A stretch of DNA of 64,000 nucleotides from an uncultured Clostridia bacterium (GTDB taxonomy: Bacteria > Bacillota > Clostridia > UBA1381): positions 62,001-126,000 of the forward strand of contig CAKSDE010000001.1 of NCBI GenBank assembly GCA_934444735.1, in the 5' to 3' direction. A model generated the notes under the pieces. The model was not told the origin of the DNA, ran no database searches, and was given only the letters and a program-made list of their open reading frames with translations. Below are positions 28,399 to 36,594 of the stretch, piece by piece; within the stretch, counting starts at the first letter, position 1, and each line of letters starts with the position of its first letter. The position numbers were made by a program, and so were the translations under genes.

Positions 28399-29682
28399 AT
28401 GAAATTACAGATAAAGACAAATGAAAAAACGGGTGAGAACTTATATTACACAACCCATAAAAGCGGACTTAAGATATACATTATGCCTAAGAAAGATTAT
28501 ACAAGCACATATGCGGTTTTCGGGACTAAATACGGCTCGGTTGACTCGGATTTTGTCGTACCGGGTGAGGAGTATATTACCCATGTGCCCGACGGCATTG
28601 CACATTTTCTTGAACATAAGATGTTTGAGATGGAGGACGGCAGCAATGTGTTTGAGAGTTTTTCAAAGGCGGGCGCTATGTGCAATGCGTACACAAGCTT
28701 TAATATGACAGGCTATCTTTTTAAAACGTCTAATGATCCGTATAAATGCATGGAGATACTTTTGGACTATGTTCAGAAGCCGTATTTTACCGAAGAAAAT
28801 GTGGAAAAAGAACAGGGGATAATCGGGCAGGAGATAAATATGGGCGATGATATGCCCGACTGGTCGCTGCTCTTTAATTTCTTAAAGGCAATGTATCATG
28901 ATAATCCGGTACGCCTTGAGATTGCCGGCAGTATCGAGAGCATTGCCGAAATCGATGCCGATGTTTTATATAAGTGCTACAATACATTTTACAATTTATC
29001 AAACATGGCGCTGGTAATCGTGGGAGACATTGATCCCGATAAGGCGATGGCGGTTATTGATAAAAATATATTAAAAGAAGAGCCTTTTGACGAGGAAATA
29101 AAGCGTATTTACCCCCAAGAGCCGAAAGAGATATTAAACAAGCAGGCGCATAAGAAAATGAAGGTTTCGATGCCGATATTTATGCTGGGCTTTAAAGATA
29201 ACGATATCGGCTACGGCGGTGAAAAGCTTTTGAAAAAGATAATCGAAACCGACATATTAAATGAAATGATATTCGGAAAAAGCTCGCCTTTATATGAAAA
29301 ACTCTATAACGACGGACTGATAAATCAGAAGTTCGGCGCGGAGTTTGAGCCGCAGATTGACTACGGATTTACCGCGGCGGAGGGTGAATCCGACGATCCG
29401 CAGAAGGTATATGATACGGTTATGGAATACATTTCGGGACTGGAGCTTGATGAGGCGGATTTTGAGAGAATCAAGAAAGTTATCTGGGGCAGATACATCT
29501 GCTCATACAATGATATTGAGGGTTTTGCGCACAGATTCATTTCTATGATTTTCATGGATATTGACTATACCGATTATTATAAGGTTTATAAAGATGTCAC
29601 CTTTGATGATGTCAAAAAGAGATTTTGCGAGCATTTCGATGAAAAATATGCTGTTCTGTCGGTTATTGAGCCGATGGAGTAA
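28399..29682 (+). CDS. M16-family zinc peptidase, YmfH type
   Basis: The ATG at 28399 lies behind GGAAAGGAAAC; the TTG at 28369 lacks a site. The 427-residue protein has the inverted zinc motif HFLEH (His69, Glu72, His73) and the downstream glutamate in EKEQGIIGQEINM that completes the site. It is the catalytic half of the heterodimeric M16 pair with the gene at 27109. Family members are intracellular and cleave short peptides; the physiological substrate in Clostridia is not established. The pair ends at a strong terminator. Confidence 0.9.
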   Translation: MKLQIKTNEKTGENLYYTTHKSGLKIYIMPKKDYTSTYAVFGTKYGSVDSDFVVPGEEYITHVPDGIAHFLEHKMFEMEDGSNVFESFSKAGAMCNAYTSFNMTGYLFKTSNDPYKCMEILLDYVQKPYFTEENVEKEQGIIGQEINMGDDMPDWSLLFNFLKAMYHDNPVRLEIAGSIESIAEIDADVLYKCYNTFYNLSNMALVIVGDIDPDKAMAVIDKNILKEEPFDEEIKRIYPQEPKEILNKQAHKKMKVSMPIFMLGFKDNDIGYGGEKLLKKIIETDILNEMIFGKSSPLYEKLYNDGLINQKFGAEFEPQIDYGFTAAEGESDDPQKVYDTVMEYISGLELDEADFERIKKVIWGRYICSYNDIEGFAHRFISMIFMDIDYTDYYKVYKDVTFDDVKKRFCEHFDEKYAVLSVIEPME

Positions 29683-29696
29683 AATGGTGTGAAAGA

Positions 29697-29732
29697 GGCT
29701 GTTTAAAAAATCAATTGATTTTTTAAACAGCC
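29697..29732 (+). terminator. Intrinsic terminator (AATCAATTGATT-core type)
   Basis: GGCTGTTTAAAA... pairs perfectly with ...TTTTAAACAGCC, with tip AATCAATTGATT, then CGTTTTTTT. The same core recurs at 46531-46562 and, with one change, at 53927-53963. It lies between convergent genes and can work in both directions. Confidence 0.9.
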
Positions 29733-29739
29733 CGTTTTT

Positions 29740-30567
29740 TTATACCCTGTTTATTTTCGCATATTCTCTCGGAGATAAACCGTGAAATTGCTTGAAAACC
29801 CTCGAAAAGTAAAGCTGATCGTTAAAACCGCAGTATTCGGATATTTGTTTTACCGATAATTTTGAATATGTTAAAAGGTACGCCGCTTGATTCAGTCGGA
29901 TATTCATAATATATCGGCGCGGTGAGATGCCTGTTATGTCCTTAAAAAGATGCGAGAAACGGTCGCGGCTTAAATGACAGCTTTCGGCATAAAAATCAAT
30001 ACTGCGGTTTTTGCTGTAGTTATCGAGCATCAGCTTTACCACGGTGTTTATACGTTCATCGAAAAATGCGGCAGACGCGGGTGATACCGACTCTTTTATA
30101 AGCTCCATGCATTGCAAAAGCCACGATACGCACAAAAAGGAGCGCTTGTTCAGAGTGAAGTCGGTTGTCATTCGCGACAAAATGTTGCTCATGCGGTCTT
30201 CACGGTGTATTTTTACAATGCCGGAGGAGGTGATGCCGGCTTCCTTGAGTACGGTTTCTGCGGCATATCCCGTAAAATGTACCCACATGGATTTGCAGGC
30301 GGTGTTTTCGCTGAAAATATATTTTTGCTTTATATGCGGATAATAAATCAGCATTTCGCCGCGGTTTAAAGGCAGGCTTTCTTCATTTAAAAATACGGTA
30401 CACTGCCCTTCACATACATACAGAAAATGAAAATCAACTCTTCCGCCGCTGCGCAATATTGTACAGCTTTCTTTGCTGTGATGCTGCATACCGCAGCTGT
30501 TTATCTGCAAAAATCTGTTTGATGTGAAATTTGTGGAATCCTCATATTCCCCGACAAAATAATGCAT
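29740..30567 (-). CDS. AraC-family regulator, divergent from GH4 gene
   Basis: A 275-residue AraC protein: N-terminal cupin sensor (GGRVDFHFLYVCEGQ, then LNRGEMLIYYPH) and C-terminal double helix-turn-helix (IDFYAESCHLSRDRFSHLF and VKQISEYCGFNDQLYFSRVF, ending GLSPREYAK). The start codon is preceded by AAAAAGGAG. It shares a 180-base control region with the GH4 glycosidase gene, so it most likely activates that gene in response to an alpha-galactoside or related sugar; this is inference. Confidence 0.92.
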   Translation of the reverse strand: MHYFVGEYEDSTNFTSNRFLQINSCGMQHHSKESCTILRSGGRVDFHFLYVCEGQCTVFLNEESLPLNRGEMLIYYPHIKQKYIFSENTACKSMWVHFTGYAAETVLKEAGITSSGIVKIHREDRMSNILSRMTTDFTLNKRSFLCVSWLLQCMELIKESVSPASAAFFDERINTVVKLMLDNYSKNRSIDFYAESCHLSRDRFSHLFKDITGISPRRYIMNIRLNQAAYLLTYSKLSVKQISEYCGFNDQLYFSRVFKQFHGLSPREYAKINRV

Positions 30568-30607
30568 ATAAAAAACTCCTTTTTATGACAATATATCTCT
30601 GTAGTTT

Positions 30608-30636
30608 ATTTTATCACGCTTTTGATTTTTATGCAA
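30608..30636 (-). promoter_or_regulatory. Promoter of the AraC gene (minus strand)
   Basis: Read on the minus strand: TTGCAT (30636-30631), a 17-base spacer and TAAAAT (30613-30608), about 40 bases before the AraC start. Confidence 0.65.
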
Positions 30637-30678
30637 TAAAAACAGCAAAAAAATCCATAAAAATGACAGGAATATATA

Positions 30679-30707
30679 TTTACTTTTTTGTGAGTTGATT
30701 TTATAAT
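30679..30707 (+). promoter_or_regulatory. Promoter of the GH4 gene
   Basis: TTTACT (30679-30684), a 17-base spacer and TATAAT (30702-30707), about 40 bases before the GH4 start. It faces away from the AraC promoter, giving a shared control region. Confidence 0.6.
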
Positions 30708-30747
30708 ATGAGATATAATGAAAAATTTCGGAAAAGGAGAAATTTAT

Positions 30748-32061
30748 ATGAAAAAATTTGCTTTTATCGGTGCGGGGAGTCTGCAATTTACGACAAAGAC
30801 AATATGTGATTTGATGACCTTCCCGGCTTTTGAAGAATGTGAGTTTGCGCTTATGGACAATGATGCACAAAATCTAAAGTGCATATCCGAGATATGTGAG
30901 AAGATTCTGGCGGAGTTTAACAGACCGAAGTGCAAAATTACAGCGACAATGGACAGAAAAGAGGCGCTAAAAGATGCGGACGGCGTGCTTTGCACCGTCT
31001 TTAACGGTGATGTGGATATATGGCAGCATGAAATCGAGATACCGAAAAAATACGGAGTGGATATTAATGTCGGGGATACGAGAAGTATTTCCGGGATATT
31101 CAGAGCGCTCAGGAATATTCCGCTGATGCTCGACATCTGTGCCGATATAGAAAAATATGCGCCGAATGCAGTGTTTCTTAACTATACAAACCCGATGTCA
31201 ATGTTATGCGGAGCTATGCAAAAATATGCAAATGTTGAAGTTACCGGACTTTGTCACAGTGTCCAGGGGACGATTGCGATGCTTGCCGAATGGCTGAATA
31301 TTCCGGTCGGGGAAATTACATATAAATGCATGGGCGTTAATCATCAGGCATTTTATACCGTTTTGGAGCATAACGGGGAGGATCTTTATCCGAGATTGAA
31401 AAAGCTCATACGTGAGAATAAAGAATTTTATAATAAAGAAATGGTCAGAAATGAAATGCTCCTGCATTTAGGGTATTATGTAACAGAGTCAAGCGGACAT
31501 AATTCGGAATATAACCAGTGGTTCAGAAAAAGACCGGATCTCATAGAGAAGTACTGTACTCATTCGACAAACTGGAACCCGGGAGAATATGCGTTTTCAC
31601 TGAATTTGCGGCGGGACAGAAAAAAAGATCCGAAAAAGCAATACGATGAATTTTTCAATAATCCGATCTCGCATGAGAAATCGCCCGAATATGCGGCGGA
31701 TATATTTAACGCACGCTTGGGTGACGGAAAACCGTTCATATTTAACGGAAATGTTATAAATCACGGTTCTATCCCGAATTTGCCGTATGACGCGTGCGTG
31801 GAGGTGCCGGTGGTTGCGGACAGAATGGGCTTTAAAACTACTATTGCCGGAGAGCTGCCGCCGCATTTGGCGATATTGGTAAATACGACCGCACGTATGG
31901 AGAGCCTGGTGGTAGAGGCGGCAATGAAGAAGAGCAAAGAAATGGTATATCAGGCGGCGTATATGGATCCTTTAACATCGGCAGTATGCTCGTTAGAGGA
32001 AATCCGGCAGATGTGCGATGAGATTTTTGAAAAAAACAAGGATTACTTGAATTATAAATAA
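30748..32061 (+). CDS. GH4 family NAD-dependent glycosidase (alpha-galactosidase/galacturonidase type)
   Basis: The ATG at 30748 follows AAAAGGAG; the in-frame ATG at 30718 has no site. The 437-residue protein opens with the Rossmann motif FAFIGAGSLQFT that binds NAD. The metal ligands are the cysteine in GLCHSVQGT and the histidine in GVNHQAF. The CHS triad is characteristic of alpha-galactosidase (MelA) and alpha-galacturonidase (LplD) branches of GH4 rather than the 6-phospho-glucosidases. GH4 enzymes work by an oxidation/elimination mechanism needing NAD, Mn and reducing conditions. It is cytoplasmic, so it needs an importer that is not in this window. Confidence 0.9.
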   Translation: MKKFAFIGAGSLQFTTKTICDLMTFPAFEECEFALMDNDAQNLKCISEICEKILAEFNRPKCKITATMDRKEALKDADGVLCTVFNGDVDIWQHEIEIPKKYGVDINVGDTRSISGIFRALRNIPLMLDICADIEKYAPNAVFLNYTNPMSMLCGAMQKYANVEVTGLCHSVQGTIAMLAEWLNIPVGEITYKCMGVNHQAFYTVLEHNGEDLYPRLKKLIRENKEFYNKEMVRNEMLLHLGYYVTESSGHNSEYNQWFRKRPDLIEKYCTHSTNWNPGEYAFSLNLRRDRKKDPKKQYDEFFNNPISHEKSPEYAADIFNARLGDGKPFIFNGNVINHGSIPNLPYDACVEVPVVADRMGFKTTIAGELPPHLAILVNTTARMESLVVEAAMKKSKEMVYQAAYMDPLTSAVCSLEEIRQMCDEIFEKNKDYLNYK

Positions 32062-32070
32062 AATATAGAG

Positions 32071-32108
32071 TATGCGCTCCGAAAAACATATACTTTCCGG
32101 GGCGCATA
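32071..32108 (+). terminator. Intrinsic terminator after GH4 gene
   Basis: An 11-bp stem (32071-32081 with 32098-32108) with a 16-base loop, followed by eight T residues. Confidence 0.88.
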
Positions 32109-32187
32109 TTTTTTTTGTTTTGGCAAAATAGACATATTTTTTGCAAAAACAGGAGAAAAAACGTTTGTTATTTTACCTGGGACGCTA

Positions 32188-32216
32188 TTGACTTTTTGCC
32201 GGAATTGTGTTATTAT
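32188..32216 (+). promoter_or_regulatory. Promoter of the ACT-hom-aspartokinase genes
   Basis: TTGACT (32188-32193), a 17-base spacer and TATTAT (32211-32216). A small GTAC-AAGT-GTAC inverted repeat follows in the leader at about 32229-32240. Confidence 0.75.
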
Positions 32217-32270
32217 ATTGCCTATACGGTACAAGTGTACGCAGGAAAAAGACTGATCGGAGGTATGAAG

Positions 32271-32702
32271 ATGAGTTCAAGATTTTTGATGGTGGATTCA
32301 AAAATTGTCCCGGAGGCATATTTAAAGGTGCTCGAAGCAAAAGCAAAAATTGCGTCGGGAAAGGTCGGATCGGTAAATGATGCTATAAAATCATCTGGAA
32401 TAAGCAGAAGTACATTTTATAAGTATAAGGATTCGATATTTGCGTGCAGTGAACTGGAAAAGGAACGGCTTATTTCGCTTGAATTTACCGTAGATGATAT
32501 TCAGGGAGTTTTATCGGCAATACTGAATGTTCTGAATAAGGAAAAGGCAAGCATTCTTACAATAAATCAAAATATACCGATAAATGATTCGGCAAATGTA
32601 AATATTACATTTAAACAGGGAAATGCGGAGCTTGACGAGCTTGTGGATTTGCTGAAAAAAATCAAGGGAGTCAACAAAATCAGAGTAACGGCAATGAGCT
32701 GA
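32271..32702 (+). CDS. ACT-domain regulator, UPF0735/PheB family
   Basis: The ATG at 32271 lies seven bases after CGGAGG; the ATG at 32265 is too close to it. The 143-residue protein has an N-terminal helix-turn-helix-like part (VNDAIKSSGISRSTFYKYKD) and a C-terminal ACT domain (LEFTVDDIQGVLSAILNVLN, then LLKKIKGVNKIRVTAMS). This family is commonly encoded immediately upstream of homoserine dehydrogenase and is thought to sense an amino acid. The neighbour 42 bases downstream is indeed hom. Confidence 0.9.
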   Translation: MSSRFLMVDSKIVPEAYLKVLEAKAKIASGKVGSVNDAIKSSGISRSTFYKYKDSIFACSELEKERLISLEFTVDDIQGVLSAILNVLNKEKASILTINQNIPINDSANVNITFKQGNAELDELVDLLKKIKGVNKIRVTAMS

Positions 32703-32712
32703 AAAAAGGTTT

Positions 32713-32744
32713 GTGCGGCAGCACAGAAAGGAATGGTAACATAA
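32713..32744 (+). promoter_or_regulatory. Leader hairpin plus AGAAAGGA ribosome binding site of hom
   Basis: GTGC-GGCA-GCAC forms a 4-bp hairpin directly before AGAAAGGAATGG and the hom ATG. It has the same layout as 27074-27109. Confidence 0.5.
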
Positions 32745-33901
32745 TGAAAATTGCGATAATGGGATTCGGAACGGTCGGGAGCGGCGTTTTCGAGATAATC
32801 AATTCGGAGAATTTTAAACATAAGGATATAGAAGTAAAGTATATTCTTGATATAAAAAAGCTTGAAGGGAAAGCGGCGGAGTTCTTAACCGACAGTTTTG
32901 ACGATGTGGTAAACGATAAAGAGGTTGATGCGGTTGCCGAGATGATGGGCGGACTTCACCCGGCTTATGAATATACAAAGGCGCTTTTAGAGAGCGGAAA
33001 GAGTGTTGTGACCTCGAATAAAGAGCTTGTGGCGACTTACGGAACAGAGCTTTTAAAGACAGCAAAAGAGCACGGGGTTAAATATAACTTTGAGGCGAGC
33101 GTCGGCGGCGGTATACCGATTATCTCGGTGATGAAAAACGATCTCGGCGCAAATTCGATAAAAGCCATAGCCGGTATATTAAACGGAACTACAAACTATA
33201 TTCTGACGGAAATGTTTGAAAAAGGCAAGGATTTTGATGAGGTTTTAAAAAAAGCGCAGGAGCTTGGATATGCCGAGAAAAATCCGGCAGCGGATGTTGA
33301 GGGGTTTGATGCCTGCCGAAAGATTGCGATACTCTCATCTCTTGCATGGGGAGAGTTCGTTGATTACAACGATATACCGACTGAAGGTATTACAAAGATA
33401 ACCTTGGATGATGTGAAGTATGCAGAAAAGCTTGATTCGGTTATAAAGCTTATCGGATATGCCGAAAAGGACGGTTGCGGCAGGGTTTATGCGAGCGTCA
33501 GCCCGATGATGATAAAAAAAGGCGAGCCGATTGCGAGCGTAAGAGATGTATTTAACGCGGTTGAGGTATCGTGCGATATGCTTGGTGAGGCGATGTTTTA
33601 CGGCAAAGGTGCCGGAAAGCTCCCGACTGCAAGCGCGGTTGTTGCCGATATTATAGACTGCCAAAATGCCCCGAAGATGCATAATATATTATGGGGCGAA
33701 GAAAAAGCCGAAATGTATGCGGATAAGAAGTTCCGCTACATGATACGCACGAAAAATGCGGATTTTGACGGCATGGATAAGGCGTGCGGTGTGGTTGACG
33801 GCGAGAATGCATATATTACAAAGCCTATGAGCGCAAAAGAAATTGCGGAATTAAAAAATGAGATTGAAATTGTATCATATATAAAGATATTCGATATATA
33901 A
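32744..33901 (+). CDS. hom: Homoserine dehydrogenase
   Basis: The ATG at 32744 follows AGAAAGGAATGG. The 385-residue enzyme reduces aspartate semialdehyde to homoserine in threonine/methionine synthesis. The NAD(P)-binding motif is IMGFGTVGSGVFEII. The catalytic domain contains FEASVGGGIPIISVMKN, GILNGTTNYILTEMF and YAEKNPAADVEGFDACRK, which hold the substrate and Lys/Asp active-site residues. The usual C-terminal ACT domain is essentially absent or cut to a short tail, so feedback control may come instead from the separate ACT protein upstream. Aspartokinase follows 47 bases downstream. Confidence 0.96.
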   Translation: MKIAIMGFGTVGSGVFEIINSENFKHKDIEVKYILDIKKLEGKAAEFLTDSFDDVVNDKEVDAVAEMMGGLHPAYEYTKALLESGKSVVTSNKELVATYGTELLKTAKEHGVKYNFEASVGGGIPIISVMKNDLGANSIKAIAGILNGTTNYILTEMFEKGKDFDEVLKKAQELGYAEKNPAADVEGFDACRKIAILSSLAWGEFVDYNDIPTEGITKITLDDVKYAEKLDSVIKLIGYAEKDGCGRVYASVSPMMIKKGEPIASVRDVFNAVEVSCDMLGEAMFYGKGAGKLPTASAVVADIIDCQNAPKMHNILWGEEKAEMYADKKFRYMIRTKNADFDGMDKACGVVDGENAYITKPMSAKEIAELKNEIEIVSYIKIFDI

Positions 33902-33948
33902 AATATCCGAAATGACAGATATTGGTAAGCAGAAAGGAATGGTTAAAA

Positions 33949-35154
33949 ATGAGTTTGATAGTGCAAAAGTACGGCGGTACGTCGGTTAAAGACGCCGAGC
34001 GTGTGATGAATGTGGCGAGAAGAGTGTGCAAGGCATACGATGAGGGCAATGATGTCATTGTTGTAGTATCGGCACAGGGCGACACGACCGACGATTTGAT
34101 AGAAAAAGCAAGAGAAATCAACAGCGCACCGTCAAAGCGTGAGATGGATATGCTTTTATCGACAGGCGAGCAGATTTCCATATCCCTTTTGGCTATGGCG
34201 ATAGAGCGCCTGGGACGGCCGGTTATATCTCTTACCGGCTGGCAGGCGGGAATGACCACCGACAGCAAGTACAGTGCGGCGAGAATAAAAACTATCGATA
34301 CAGAGCGCCTGAAAAATGAGATAGATAAGCGCAGAATCGTGGTTGTAGCAGGTTTTCAGGGAATAAATAAATTTGACGATATTACAACCCTCGGAAGAGG
34401 CGGCTCGGATACGTCGGCAGTGGCGCTTGCGGCGGCAATGGGAGCAGATGTGTGCGAGATCTATACAGATGTGGACGGCGTTTATACGGCAGATCCGAGA
34501 ATCGTTAAAAATGCTAAAAAGCTTGATGACATCTCATATGATGAGATGCTGGAGCTGGCATCTTTAGGCGCGAACGTTTTGCATAACCGCTCGGTTGAAA
34601 TGGCGAAGAAATACAAGGTTAAATTATCGGTAAGATCAAGTCTGAATGATAACGAAGGTACATATGTTAAGGAGGTAAAACAAGTGGAAAAGATGTTGGT
34701 AAGAGGCGTAACAAGAGATAATGACTGCGCAAGAATCGCGCTTTGCGGTATAGAGGATACTCCGGGAAAGGCATTTGAAGTGTTCTCACTTCTCTCAAAG
34801 CACGGAATAAGCGTTGATTTGATAATCCAGTCTATCGGAAACGGACAAAAGAAGGATATAAGCTTTACCGTTACCGAGGGTGACTGCGAGTCGGCTTTAA
34901 AGCTTTTGCAGGGAGAAAACAACACACTTCACTATGATGATATAAAATGGTCAAAGGACGTATCTAAGGTATCTATCGTGGGTACCGGAATGATGAGCAG
35001 TGTTGGAGTTGCATCGAAGATGTTCGAGGCTCTCTATGATGAAAATATAAACATCAATATGATTTCAACCTCCGAGATAAAGGTATCGGTTCTGGTGGAT
35101 CAAAAAGATGCGGAAAGAGCCGTTGTTGCAATACATGACAAATTTATGATCTGA
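33949..35154 (+). CDS. Aspartokinase
   Basis: The ATG at 33949 follows AGAAAGGAATGG; an upstream TTG at 33922 is rejected. The 401-residue protein phosphorylates aspartate, the first step to lysine, threonine and methionine. Signature segments are LIVQKYGGTSVKD at the N-terminus, TLGRGGSDTSAVALA and YTDVDGVYTADPR in the kinase domain, then two ACT domains (GIEDTPGKAFEVFSLLSKHG and VGTGMMSSVGVASKMF with NINMISTSEIKVSVLV). The paired ACT domains indicate allosteric feedback by an end product; which one cannot be read. It lies with hom in one cluster. Confidence 0.95.
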   Translation: MSLIVQKYGGTSVKDAERVMNVARRVCKAYDEGNDVIVVVSAQGDTTDDLIEKAREINSAPSKREMDMLLSTGEQISISLLAMAIERLGRPVISLTGWQAGMTTDSKYSAARIKTIDTERLKNEIDKRRIVVVAGFQGINKFDDITTLGRGGSDTSAVALAAAMGADVCEIYTDVDGVYTADPRIVKNAKKLDDISYDEMLELASLGANVLHNRSVEMAKKYKVKLSVRSSLNDNEGTYVKEVKQVEKMLVRGVTRDNDCARIALCGIEDTPGKAFEVFSLLSKHGISVDLIIQSIGNGQKKDISFTVTEGDCESALKLLQGENNTLHYDDIKWSKDVSKVSIVGTGMMSSVGVASKMFEALYDENININMISTSEIKVSVLVDQKDAERAVVAIHDKFMI

Positions 35155-35160
35155 ATAAAA

Positions 35161-35219
35161 AAAGGCTGAAAATCTTGGAATTTACGGTGATGCCGATAAA
35201 AAATACTCTTTCAGCCTTT
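35161..35219 (+). terminator. Long-loop hairpin between aspartokinase and rlmB
   Basis: A perfect 11-bp stem (35161-35171 with 35209-35219) encloses a 37-base loop that itself contains CGG-TGATG-CCG. It is followed by ATTTTGTG. It may terminate transcription or act as a leader structure for rlmB. Confidence 0.5.
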
Positions 35220-35223
35220 ATTT

Positions 35224-35253
35224 TGTGTTTCGGCACGGAAAGGAAAATGAAAA
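35224..35253 (+). promoter_or_regulatory. Leader hairpin plus GGAAAGGA ribosome binding site of rlmB
   Basis: GTGT-TTCG-GCAC, with a UUCG tetraloop in RNA, lies directly before GGAAAGGAA. The site fits the ATG at 35253 better than the one at 35247. Confidence 0.5.
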
Positions 35254-35981
35254 TGCAGGATAAGATAATAGGAAGAAACCCTGTTATGGAGGCTATCAGA
35301 TCCGGGCGTGAGATTGAGAAGATATTTATAAAAAAAGGCGGCGCCGAGGGTTCGATAGTTTCTATTATAAAAAAAGCGCGCGATAACGGAATAATAGTGA
35401 CCGAGGTGGATAAGCAAAAGCTTGATTCGCTCTCGGAGGGCGGAAATCACCAGGGGATTGTGGCGATTGCCGCTGTGTGCGAATATGCAACTGTGGGAGA
35501 TATATTAAAAAGAGCCGAAGAAAAGGGAAAGCCGCCCTTTATAATAATATGTGATAAAATTACCGATCCGCATAATTTAGGCTCGATTATAAGAACGGCG
35601 AACTGCGTCGGTGCGGACGGGGTAATTGTACCTAAAAGAAACAGCGTAGGATTAAATTCGGTTGTGGATAAAACATCGGCAGGCGCGCTTGAATATACGC
35701 CTGTTGCTAAGGTCACAAATATTGCAAGGACGCTTGACGAGCTTAAAGAAAAAGGACTTTGGATTGCCGGTGCGGATATGGGAGAGCAAGCTATGTATGA
35801 TGCGGATCTTACCGGGGCGATAGGCTTGGTTATCGGCAGCGAAGGTGAGGGAATAAGCAGGCTCGTGAGAGAAAAGTGCGATTTTTTGGTAAGTATCCCG
35901 ATGTCGGGGGAGATAAACTCCTTAAATGCGTCTGTTGCGGCGGCTGTTTTGATGTATGAAATCGCACGTCAAAGGGGTTAA
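35253..35981 (+). CDS. rlmB: 23S rRNA 2'-O-ribose methyltransferase, RlmB/TrmH family
   Basis: Start at 35253, nine bases after the GGAAAGGA site; the frame is open further upstream through the hairpin and is not likely translated. The 242-residue protein has the N-terminal substrate-binding domain (IIGRNPVMEAIRSG) and the SPOUT knot: DKITDPHNLGSIIRTANCVG (motif 1), GLVIGSEGEGISRLVRE (motif 2) and SIPMSGEINSLNASVAAAV (motif 3). The family methylates a conserved guanosine of 23S rRNA using SAM. Paralogous TrmH-like enzymes look alike, so the exact nucleotide is inferred. Confidence 0.93.
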   Translation: MQDKIIGRNPVMEAIRSGREIEKIFIKKGGAEGSIVSIIKKARDNGIIVTEVDKQKLDSLSEGGNHQGIVAIAAVCEYATVGDILKRAEEKGKPPFIIICDKITDPHNLGSIIRTANCVGADGVIVPKRNSVGLNSVVDKTSAGALEYTPVAKVTNIARTLDELKEKGLWIAGADMGEQAMYDADLTGAIGLVIGSEGEGISRLVREKCDFLVSIPMSGEINSLNASVAAAVLMYEIARQRG

Positions 35982-36143
35982 GAATAAAAAAGATTAACAA
36001 AAATTTTCCCCTAAAGTATGTTTATTTAGACATAAGTAAAGAAAAAATGGGCTTATAGCTCCCAAAAAGGAAAAATTACACGAAAAAACGAGAATTTTAA
36101 AGGAATAACTAAAAAATCGAAGCAAATAAAAGATAATATTTTC

Positions 36144-36177
36144 AAAAGCGGCTGTATACCTAAAAAAAGCCGCTTTT
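36144..36177 (+). terminator. Intrinsic-type hairpin downstream of rlmB
   Basis: AAAAGCGGCT (36144-36153) pairs with AGCCGCTTTT (36168-36177). It lies in the 334-base gene-free stretch 35982-36315, whose first 160 bases otherwise show nothing I recognise. Confidence 0.65.
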
Positions 36178-36181
36178 AGTG

Positions 36182-36211
36182 TTGGATTTTTTGAAATGAT
36201 AGTATTATAAT
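36182..36211 (+). promoter_or_regulatory. Promoter of the ACT/UPF0210 genes
   Basis: TTGGAT (36182-36187), an 18-base spacer and TATAAT (36206-36211), giving a leader of about 100 bases with the hairpin at 36287-36299. Confidence 0.55.
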
Positions 36212-36286
36212 GAGCGTAGCAATAAGGTGAAAATATAGTGCAGTCTTTAAAAACGGATTGTGCTTTAGTTTTTTCCTGATAGCAAG

Positions 36287-36316
36287 GTGCGTTTTGCACG
36301 GAAAGGAAGTTTGGTA
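36287..36316 (+). promoter_or_regulatory. Leader hairpin plus GGAAAGGA ribosome binding site of ACT gene
   Basis: GTGC-GTTTT-GCAC forms a 4-bp hairpin directly before GGAAAGGAAG and the ATG at 36316, as seen before other genes here. Confidence 0.5.
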
Positions 36317-36579
36317 TGAAAGCTGTAATAACTGTTGTGGGAGTGGACAAACCGGGAATTATTGCAAAGGTCAGTGATGTTCTTTACAAAAATGACATAA
36401 ATGTCCTCGATATATCGCAGACAATAATGGAAGATATGTTTACGATGATTATGATGGTGGACATGAGAAGTGCCAATAATAAAACGGTTTCGGAGGAACT
36501 GCAGAAGGTGGCGGATAACATGGGACTTTCCATACACGTGCAGAATGAGGAAATATTCCGATCAATGCACCGTATATAA
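36316..36579 (+). CDS. ACT-domain protein, UPF0237 family
   Basis: An 87-residue protein consisting of tandem ACT-like folds: VITVVGVDKPGIIAKVSDVL is the classical ligand-binding turn, followed by NVLDISQTIMEDMFTMIMMV. The family resembles GcvR and is usually encoded next to a UPF0210 protein, as here (15 bases apart). It probably binds an amino acid and regulates or modifies its partner; the function is not established. Confidence 0.93.
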   Translation: MKAVITVVGVDKPGIIAKVSDVLYKNDINVLDISQTIMEDMFTMIMMVDMRSANNKTVSEELQKVADNMGLSIHVQNEEIFRSMHRI

Positions 36580-36594
36580 GGAGGGTATGTATTT

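Noticed and set aside
35994..36350. 118-codon minus-strand frame across the rlmB-ACT intergenic stretch
   Set aside because: It has no ribosome binding site, overlaps the terminator, promoter and start of the ACT gene, and reads as Phe/Tyr/Ser-rich antisense of AT-rich DNA.
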